Below are positions 32,509 through 37,396 of a stretch of DNA of 37,396 nucleotides, piece after piece. The notes under the pieces are model-generated. The model was not told where the DNA came from, did no database searches, and saw only the letters and a list, made by a program, of their open reading frames with translations. The DNA is from JALZAA01 sp046724435 (lineage in GTDB: Bacteria; Actinomycetota; Acidimicrobiia; IMCC26256; JACDBD01): NCBI GenBank assembly GCA_046724435.1, contig JBKOWN010000190.1, forward strand, positions 1-37,396, written 5' to 3'. A program made the position numbers and the translations under genes. Position 1 is the first letter of the stretch. Every line of letters begins with the position of its first letter.

Positions 32509-33098
32509 GCGACCGGCGCCGTCGCGGCGAGGAAGTTCCGCAGGAGCGCGTGGCCCGAGTCGGTGAGAATCGATTCGGGGTGGAACTGCACGCCTTCGAC
32601 GGGAAGGTCGCGGTGCCGCAACCCCATCACCAGGCCGTCCTCGCTCTCGGCGGTCACGGTGAGGGACTCCGGGACCGAGTCGCGCTCGACCACCAGTGAG
32701 TGGTAGCGCGTCGCCGTGAACGGGTCGGGGAGCCCTGCGAACACGCCGGCCCCGTCGTGCGAGATGGTCGACGTCTTGCCGTGCATGACGCGCGGTGCCC
32801 GCACGACCTCACCGCCGTAGAGCTGACCGATGCACTGGTGACCGAGGCACACGCCAAGGACGGGAACGCCTCGCGCGCCGAACGCCCGGATGGCGTCGTT
32901 GGATACGCCGGCGTCCTCGGGACGGCCCGGCCCTGGCGACACCAGGACGGCATCCGGCGTCAGAGCTTCGAGCTCCGCCAGTGTGACGCGGTCGTGACGA
33001 TGGACGACTGGCTCCGCGCCCAACTCCCCCAGGTACTGGACGAGGTTGTAGACGAACGAGTCGTAGTTGTCGATCACCACGACGCGCGGCCCGTCCAC
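32505..33098 (-). CDS. trpG: Glutamine amidotransferase of anthranilate/aminodeoxychorismate synthase
   Basis: A 197-residue class I amidotransferase that supplies ammonia from glutamine to TrpE or PabB for tryptophan or folate. IDNYDSFVYNLVQYLGELG opens the protein, SPGPGRPEDAG is the glutamine-site loop, Cys84 in GVCLGHQCIGQLYGG is the nucleophile, and the VQFHPESIL His and Glu complete the triad. Neither trpE nor pabB is adjacent. Position next to crgA is conserved in actinobacteria, where this gene is annotated trpG or pabA. The GTG start follows a TAGCGT box by 6 bases. Confidence 0.93.
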   Translation of the reverse strand: MDGPRVVVIDNYDSFVYNLVQYLGELGAEPVVHRHDRVTLAELEALTPDAVLVSPGPGRPEDAGVSNDAIRAFGARGVPVLGVCLGHQCIGQLYGGEVVRAPRVMHGKTSTISHDGAGVFAGLPDPFTATRYHSLVVERDSVPESLTVTAESEDGLVMGLRHRDLPVEGVQFHPESILTDSGHALLRNFLAATAPVA

Positions 33099-33104
33099 GC
33101 CGTC

Positions 33105-33110
33105 ACGCTA
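33105..33110 (-). promoter_or_regulatory. -10 box TAGCGT of trpG (leaderless)
   Basis: On the minus strand TAGCGT precedes the GTG at 33098 by 6 bases without a ribosome site. Confidence 0.4.
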
Positions 33111-33147
33111 ACGCGCACATCCCGGCAGCCTGGTCGAGATTGCCGGG

Positions 33148-33153
33148 TACGCT
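33148..33153 (+). promoter_or_regulatory. -10 box TACGCT of crgA (leaderless)
   Basis: TACGCT is 8 bases before the crgA GTG at 33162 and divergent from the trpG promoter. Confidence 0.4.
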
Positions 33154-33161
33154 CCCCGCTC

Positions 33162-33395
33162 GTGCCCCGGTCGAAGAGCAAGCGCTCCCGCTATACCCCG
33201 CCGCCGGCCAAGAAGGCGCCGCCGAGCAAGCTCTGGGTGCCGGCGACGATGTTCACGATGCTCATCACCGGCGTGCTCGTCATCGTCGCCAACTACCTCG
33301 AGTTGCTCCCGGGCGGGTCGGCCGAGAACCGCTACTTGTTCGTCGGGCTCGGGTTGTTCACCGGCGGAGCGATTCTCTCGACCCAGCTCCGCTAG
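33162..33395 (+). CDS. crgA: CrgA cell-division protein
   Basis: A 77-residue membrane protein with a basic N-terminus (RSKSKRSRYTPPP), the typical PPPAKKAPPSKLWVPA junction and two membrane segments (about 29-50 and 58-74) ending in GGAILSTQLR. CrgA is an actinobacterial divisome protein that interacts with FtsZ, FtsQ, FtsI and PBPs and limits or coordinates septation. Its neighbourhood with trpG and the PknB cluster supports the call. Read from a GTG start. Confidence 0.92.
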   Translation: MPRSKSKRSRYTPPPAKKAPPSKLWVPATMFTMLITGVLVIVANYLELLPGGSAENRYLFVGLGLFTGGAILSTQLR

Positions 33396-33424
33396 GAGCA
33401 GGAGCGGGAATGCCAGATATGTAA

Positions 33425-33469
33425 CTTCCCACAGGGTTTTCCACAGATTGTGGAGAACGCGTTGGAAAA
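33425..33469. other. Cluster of DnaA-box-like sequences after crgA
   Basis: In an AT-richer spot, TTTTCCACA (33437-33445) and, inverted three bases later, TGTGGAGAA (33449-33457, i.e. TTCTCCACA on the other strand) are close to the DnaA box TT(A/G)TCCACA. TTCCCACA (33426-33433) and TGGAAAAA (33463-33470) flank them. The two central boxes can also form a 9-bp hairpin with a GAT loop, so a terminator-like role for crgA is an alternative. Confidence 0.45.
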
Positions 33470-33530
33470 ATGTCCGGCTCGGGACCTTCGGCACGGGCCC
33501 TGCGCAGGGAAACGACCCCGCTCCCGTAGG

Positions 33531-33776
33531 TCAGACCCGGACCATGTCCTCCCGGCAGTGCCGGGGCGGCTCGGGCTCGTCGCCGGCGGCGGTGGTCATC
33601 ACCACGGTCGTCCCGCAGACGGTACACCGGAACTCGACGTCGACCGGTCGCAGCTGCTCCGGGTCCGGTTCCGGCTCCGGCGCGATCTTGAACTTCCGCA
33701 GGAGCGAGGCGCCGATCACATAGATCGTGACCGCCCCCACCAACCCGATCGCCACACGGAGAACGAGACCGCTCAC
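33531..33776 (-). CDS. Small membrane protein with zinc-ribbon-like tail
   Basis: An 81-residue protein with one N-terminal membrane segment (about 4-24), an acidic Pro-rich linker (PEPEPDPEQL) and a C-terminal FRCTVCGTTVVM with Cys51/Cys54 and PRHCREDM with His73/Cys74, a likely zinc ribbon. No family name recognised. The GTG at 33776 is chosen because the membrane segment follows directly; GGAGGT touches it and a GACAAT box is 6 bases upstream. It lies between crgA and the thiolase gene. Confidence 0.65.
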   Translation of the reverse strand: MSGLVLRVAIGLVGAVTIYVIGASLLRKFKIAPEPEPDPEQLRPVDVEFRCTVCGTTVVMTTAAGDEPEPPRHCREDMVRV

Positions 33777-33782
33777 ACCTCC

Positions 33783-33788
33783 ATTGTC
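33783..33788 (-). promoter_or_regulatory. -10-like box GACAAT of the zinc-ribbon gene
   Basis: On the minus strand GACAAT, one mismatch from TACAAT, precedes the GTG at 33776 by 6 bases. Weaker than the other boxes because the first T is missing. Confidence 0.25.
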
Positions 33789-33850
33789 CTCCCCAAATGG
33801 CAAGGACTGATCATCGAGCGCAGGCGACCCCCGCCGGGCTGCCCTCGCGG

Positions 33851-35017
33851 TTAGCCCAGGCGCTCGATGATCATGGCGTTGGCCATGCCGCCGCCTTCGC
33901 ACATCACTTGGAGGCCCCAGCGGCCACCGGCCCGCTCGAGCTCGTTGACGAGGGTGGCCGTGAGGCGGGCGCCGGAACACCCCAACGGGTGGCCGACCGC
34001 GATCGCGCCGCCGTTCACGTTGACCTTGGCCATGTCGGGGTGATGCTCCTTCTCCCACGCGAGCACCACGGACGCGAACGCCTCGTTGATCTCGACCAGG
34101 TCCATCTGGTCGAGTGTCATCTTGGCCCGCTCGAGCACCTTGGAGGTCGCAGGGATCGGGCCGGTCAGCATCATGATCGGGTCGACGCCTGCGAGGGCGA
34201 AGGTGTGGAAACGCGCCCTCGGGGTGAGGCCAAGTCGGCTCGCCGCCTCTTCGCTCGTGATCAGCATCGCTGCCGCGCCGTCGCTGATCTGCGACGAGTT
34301 GCCGGCGGTGACCACACCGTCGGGCTTGAACGCGGGCTTGAGGCCGGCGAGCTTCTCGAGCGAGGAGTCAGGACGGATTCCCTCGTCGCGGTCGAACAGC
34401 CTCGTGCCGTCCTCACCGGTGACCTCGACGGGGACGATCTCTCGCTCGAAGCGGCCCTCGTCCGTCGCGCGGGCGGCGCGCAGGTGCGACTCGAGCGCGA
34501 AGCGGTCGTTGTCCTCACGCGAGATGTTCCACTTCTCGGCGATGAGCTCGGCGGAGATGCCCTGCGGCACGAGGCCGCCCCGCTCCTGGTAGCGGGCGAA
34601 CATCTTGGGACCGAACGGCTGGCTGCCGGGAGTGAACGACGCCCCCATCGGCACCCGCGTCATACTCTCGACGCCGGCCGCGATCACGATGTCGTACGCC
34701 CCTGCGATGACGCCCTGGGCGGCGAAGTGCGCGGCCTGCTGGGACGAGCCGCACTGACGATCGACGGTCGTTCCGACCACCGATTCGGGAAACCCGGCGG
34801 CGAGGGCGGCGTTGCGAGCGACGTTCACGGCCTGGTCCCCGACCTGCATGACGCAGCCCATGATCACGTCCTCCACGACGTCCCGATCGAGATCGTTGCG
34901 CTGCACGAGCGCATCGAGGGTGAGGGCGGCGAGGTCGACCGGATGAATGTCCTTGAGCACGCCGTTCCGACGCCCTTGCGGGGTGCGGACGGCGTCGACG
35001 ATGACAGCCGAGGGCAT
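33851..35017 (-). CDS. Acetyl-CoA acetyltransferase / 3-ketoacyl-CoA thiolase
   Basis: A 388-residue thiolase. Cys89 in VDRQCGSSQQAAHFAAQ is the acylated residue, NEAFASVV and GGAIAVGHPLGCSGAR carry the conserved Asn and His, and MCEGGGMANA has the second catalytic Cys. It condenses or cleaves acyl-CoA in fatty acid or short-chain acyl metabolism. The ATG at 35017 has AGGAGG six bases upstream; an open frame further upstream passes through the promoter region. Divergent from a thioesterase and 3-hydroxyacyl-CoA dehydrogenase pair, with a palindrome in between, so the three genes likely serve one pathway. Confidence 0.93.
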   Translation of the reverse strand: MPSAVIVDAVRTPQGRRNGVLKDIHPVDLAALTLDALVQRNDLDRDVVEDVIMGCVMQVGDQAVNVARNAALAAGFPESVVGTTVDRQCGSSQQAAHFAAQGVIAGAYDIVIAAGVESMTRVPMGASFTPGSQPFGPKMFARYQERGGLVPQGISAELIAEKWNISREDNDRFALESHLRAARATDEGRFEREIVPVEVTGEDGTRLFDRDEGIRPDSSLEKLAGLKPAFKPDGVVTAGNSSQISDGAAAMLITSEEAASRLGLTPRARFHTFALAGVDPIMMLTGPIPATSKVLERAKMTLDQMDLVEINEAFASVVLAWEKEHHPDMAKVNVNGGAIAVGHPLGCSGARLTATLVNELERAGGRWGLQVMCEGGGMANAMIIERLG

Positions 35018-35037
35018 GAGAAGCCTCCTGACGGCAC

Positions 35038-35053
35038 TAGACCAACCGGTCAA
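35038..35053. promoter_or_regulatory. Palindrome between thiolase and thioesterase genes, candidate TetR-type operator
   Basis: TAGACC-AACC-GGTCAA has inverted arms (GACC/GGTC perfect, outer bases partly matched) and resembles operators of actinobacterial TetR regulators of lipid genes. It lies 20 bases upstream of the thiolase start and 17 bases before the plus-strand -10 box, so it could control both directions. No TetR gene is in the window. Confidence 0.4.
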
Positions 35054-35069
35054 CTCTATCCGGACGGGC

Positions 35070-35075
35070 TACATT
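35070..35075 (+). promoter_or_regulatory. -10 box TACATT of the thioesterase gene (leaderless)
   Basis: TACATT stands 7 bases before the GTG at 35083, with no ribosome site between. Confidence 0.45.
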
Positions 35076-35082
35076 CCGGCCC

Positions 35083-35520
35083 GTGCCGCGGAACATGGAC
35101 CGGTCCCTCGGCGACGGCGGCATGGCACTGCTCGCGCAGCTCGGGATCTCGTTCGACGACTACGGCGAGGGATGGGCGACCGCGGCGTGGACGCCGACGG
35201 AGCTGGCGTGCAACCCGGCGGGGACGGTGCACGGCGGCGTGTACGGGGTCGTCCATGACGCCGCGATGAATTTCGCCGCAAACGCCGCGCTGGAATCCGG
35301 CGATCGGGCCGCGACGCTCGAGCTGAAGTACTCGACGATGCGAGCGGCGCAGGCGGGCGACGCTCTGACCGTCCGAGGCGAGGTGGTGCGGCTCGCCCGC
35401 CAAGTCGCGTACCTCGAGACGGCGATCAGCGACGCCGACGGCGAGCCCGTCTCGAAGGGGACCGGCACCTTCTTCGTGCGTCGCATGGCCGACCGCCCGA
35501 CACGAGAGGCGGCATCGTGA
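35083..35520 (+). CDS. Hotdog-fold acyl-CoA thioesterase (PaaI-like)
   Basis: A 145-residue hotdog protein. The CNPAGTVHGGVYGVVHDAAM segment has the conserved Gly-His-Gly-Gly and the acidic residue on the central helix typical of PaaI/4HBT thioesterases, and LELKYSTMRAAQAGDALTVRG and the GTGTFFV C-terminal strand complete the fold. It probably releases CoA from aryl or acyl thioesters in the fatty-acid module. The GTG start follows a TACATT box; the stop overlaps the dehydrogenase GTG (gtga). Confidence 0.88.
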   Translation: MPRNMDRSLGDGGMALLAQLGISFDDYGEGWATAAWTPTELACNPAGTVHGGVYGVVHDAAMNFAANAALESGDRAATLELKYSTMRAAQAGDALTVRGEVVRLARQVAYLETAISDADGEPVSKGTGTFFVRRMADRPTREAAS

Positions 35521-36344
35521 CGGAGGCAGCCGTGGTCGGCTGCGGGATCATGGGCTCGGGCATCACCTTCGTGGCCCGCGCCGCTGGTTTCCCCGTGACC
35601 GCGGTCGAGCCGACGGAGGCGCTGGCCGTGGCAGCCCGCGAGCGGGTCGAGCGGCTCGAGTCCCTGGCGCGCAAACGGGGTACACGGCTCGACGGGCTGG
35701 CCCCGTTGGAGATGACCACCGACGTCGCGGGCGCGGTGGCCGCTGCCGACGTCGTGGTCGAAGCGGTGCCCGAGGATCTCGACCTGAAACGCGAAGTCTT
35801 CGGCGTGCTCGGCTCCGCGGCCGGTGACGAAACGGTGATCGCGTCGAACACGAGCGGACTGTCGATCGAGGACCTGGGCGCGGCCTCGGGCAAGGCGAGC
35901 CAGGTGGTCGGGTTGCACTTCTTCAATCCGGTGCCGGCCATGCGCCTCGTCGAGGTGGTGCGCGCGCCCGGCACGACCGACACCACCTTGGCTCGTGGCG
36001 TCGAGTTCGCCCGCGCCGTCGGCAAGGAGACCGTCGAGGTGCGCGACATGCCCGGGTTCGTCACGACGCGCCTCGGCACGCTGTTGATGTGCGAGGCGAT
36101 GCGCGTGTACGAGCAGGGTGTCGCCAGTGCCGAGCACGTCGACACCGCCATGAAGCTCGGGTACAACCACCCGATGGGGCCGCTCGAGCTGGCCGACCGG
36201 GTCGGGCTCGACACTGTGCTGTTCGTCCTCGACGACCTTCACGACGTCTACGGCGACGCGTTCGAGGCTCCGCGACTGCTACGCGAGATGGTGGCCGACG
36301 GCAGGCTGGGTCGGAAGAGCGGCGCGGGTTTCTACGACTACTGA
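35517..36344 (+). CDS. 3-hydroxyacyl-CoA dehydrogenase (HBDH type)
   Basis: A 275-residue NAD-dependent dehydrogenase, the single-function short form. The Rossmann motif VVGCGIMGSGITFVARAAG is at the N-terminus, VVEAVPEDLDLKREVF carries the conserved Glu, His134 in VVGLHFFNPVPAMRLVEVV is catalytic, and GFVTTRLGTLLMCEA, GYNHPMGPLELADRVGLD and RKSGAGFYDY mark the C-terminal domain. It interconverts 3-hydroxyacyl- and 3-ketoacyl-CoA, directly upstream of the thiolase step in beta-oxidation or in the reverse direction for butanoyl-CoA. Translationally coupled to the thioesterase. Its 3' end overlaps the converging kinase gene by 7 bases. Confidence 0.93.
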   Translation: MTEAAVVGCGIMGSGITFVARAAGFPVTAVEPTEALAVAARERVERLESLARKRGTRLDGLAPLEMTTDVAGAVAAADVVVEAVPEDLDLKREVFGVLGSAAGDETVIASNTSGLSIEDLGAASGKASQVVGLHFFNPVPAMRLVEVVRAPGTTDTTLARGVEFARAVGKETVEVRDMPGFVTTRLGTLLMCEAMRVYEQGVASAEHVDTAMKLGYNHPMGPLELADRVGLDTVLFVLDDLHDVYGDAFEAPRLLREMVADGRLGRKSGAGFYDY

Positions 36345-37396
36345 GCCGCCAGGACGTCACCGGCGGCGACCGGCATCGTGAAGGAGAACTTCGCGCCCCG
36401 TTCGGGCTCGCTGTCGACCCAGATGCGACCGCCGTGCTGGGCGATGAAGCGCTGGGCGATCGTCAGGCCGATGCCCGTGCCGCGGGCGTGGTTGCCGTTC
36501 CCCGACTGGTAGAAGCGGTCGAAGATCCGCTCCTTGTCCTCGGCTGCGACGCCGGCGCCCTGGTCGGTGACCGACACCACGATCTCGTCCTCGGCCCGGC
36601 GGGCGCCGACGAGAACGACGCTGCCCGCGGGTGAGAACTTCACCGCGTTCGTGAGCAGGTTCACCAGTACGTGGTTGAACGCGTCGGCGTCGGCGTCGAC
36701 CACGAGCCCGGTGGGCACGTCGACCTCCATGCGGTGGCCGGCTGTGACGGGCGCGATGCCGAGCAGCGCCAGGTCGACCGCCGCCGCCACGTCGAGCTTG
36801 GCCGGTGCGATCTGGATCGGGCCACTCTCGGTGCGGCCGAACTCCATGAGCTGGCGCACGAGGCGGCCGAGCTCGTCGGCGTTGGATGATGCCCGCATGA
36901 GGAGCTCTCGGCGCCGTTCGTCGGGAAGCCCCTCCCAGTGCAGCAACACCGTGTCGACGAAGCCCTTCACCGCCGTGAGCGGCGTCCGCAGCTCGTGTGA
37001 GACGAGCGCGAGGAACTCGCTCTTCTGCTGGTCGGCCTGGGTGAGCTTGGCGGCCACGGTGTGCTCCCGCTCCGACGCCTGGGCCCACTGGATGAGCAGC
37101 TCGCGCTGTCGCCGCCGATATCGCGGCAGGTACGGCGCCGCGCCGACGACGACGCCGAAGCCCAGCGCGAGAGTCAGCGCGCCGACGAGCGTGCTCGGCT
37201 CGGTGACGGCGCCGGCGATGGCCGAGCCGAGGCTCGGGGCAGCGGCGGGGCCACCGCTGGTGGTGTCGAGGGAGCGAGCCGCCGTCTCGGACGAGCCGGC
37301 GTCGCGGGGCGCCGCCGACTCCGGGACTGACGGGGCGGCCGGGGCGGCCGGGGCGGCGGGCGGATCGGGCGTGGCGCTCGGTGGCGTGGACCCGCC
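36338..37396 (-). CDS. Sensor histidine kinase, 5' end cut by the window
   Basis: The frame is open to the right edge, so the N-terminus is missing. The visible 352 residues begin with an Ala/Pro-rich stretch (a 9-base unit repeated three times at 37331-37357), then a membrane segment (STLVGALTLALGFGVVVGAA), a short coiled linker, and the kinase core: HisKA with the phosphorylated His in LVSHELRTPLTAVKGF, N box NLLTNAVKFSP, G1 box VTDQGAGV, F box IFDRFYQ, and G2 box GTGIGLTIAQ. This resembles class I HKs such as PhoR/WalK. No response regulator is visible. A GTG at 37057 is an internal codon, not the start, because the membrane segment lies upstream in the same frame. Confidence 0.9.
   Translation of the reverse strand, partial: GGSTPPSATPDPPAAPAAPAAPSVPESAAPRDAGSSETAARSLDTTSGGPAAAPSLGSAIAGAVTEPSTLVGALTLALGFGVVVGAAPYLPRYRRRQRELLIQWAQASEREHTVAAKLTQADQQKSEFLALVSHELRTPLTAVKGFVDTVLLHWEGLPDERRRELLMRASSNADELGRLVRQLMEFGRTESGPIQIAPAKLDVAAAVDLALLGIAPVTAGHRMEVDVPTGLVVDADADAFNHVLVNLLTNAVKFSPAGSVVLVGARRAEDEIVVSVTDQGAGVAAEDKERIFDRFYQSGNGNHARGTGIGLTIAQRFIAQHGGRIWVDSEPERGAKFSFTMPVAAGDVLAAQ

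Overview
The window is high-GC DNA (roughly 70% by eye over most genes) with a typical actinobacterial gene set: FhaA/FhaB, PstP, RodA, PbpA, PknB with PASTA repeats, CrgA beside TrpG, a DUF2630 protein and Lrp/PadR/HxlR regulators. Frequent 4-base gtga/atga stop-start overlaps and many genes preceded directly by a TANNNT -10 box (leaderless mRNAs) fit this. The SthA-type transhydrogenase, the RpiB-transaldolase fusion and the absence of pknA point away from mycobacteria or streptomycetes and perhaps to an Acidimicrobiia-like lineage; that placement is inference.

Layout. 1-99 is an inverted copy of 152-250, so the left edge is probably a fold-back assembly or amplification chimera; genuine sequence starts inside pgi. 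93-11178 is a central-carbon and redox block: pgi (partial), a membrane-anchored PLC-like protein, rpiB-tal, gnd, zwf, a histidine phosphatase, ridA, DUF2630, sthA (opposite strand) and msrB. Zwf and Gnd make NADPH, SthA can exchange it with NADH, and MsrB consumes reductant indirectly. 11175-17524 holds an MFS exporter, a secreted beta-propeller, a group 2 sigma factor, a PadR regulator coupled to a small coiled-coil protein, a VC0807-like membrane protein, a Nudix hydrolase and a stand-alone Lrp/AsnC ligand domain. 17525-21583, against the 3' end of a tRNA-Leu gene, is a lower-GC accessory patch with gene remnants (a 'CGGM' protein fragment, a frameshifted patatin start, a frameshifted Vgb-like propeller) and two apparently intact genes: a protein with an SHE motif and a two-HKD phospholipase-D-like protein.

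21584-28842 is the conserved growth and division signalling cluster: tRNA-Leu, fhaA, fhaB, pstP, rodA, pbpA, pknB. Its usual trpG-crgA end lies about 3.7 kb further on, separated by a MutY-like glycosylase, an exported alpha/beta hydrolase divergent from an HxlR-SCP2 regulator, and a Coq4-like protein. After crgA come a cluster of DnaA-box-like sequences, a small zinc-ribbon membrane protein, a divergent fatty-acid module (thiolase against thioesterase and 3-hydroxyacyl-CoA dehydrogenase, with a palindrome between them) and the 3' part of a sensor histidine kinase that runs off the right edge.

All calls come from reading the translated sequence against remembered family motifs; no database search was run.
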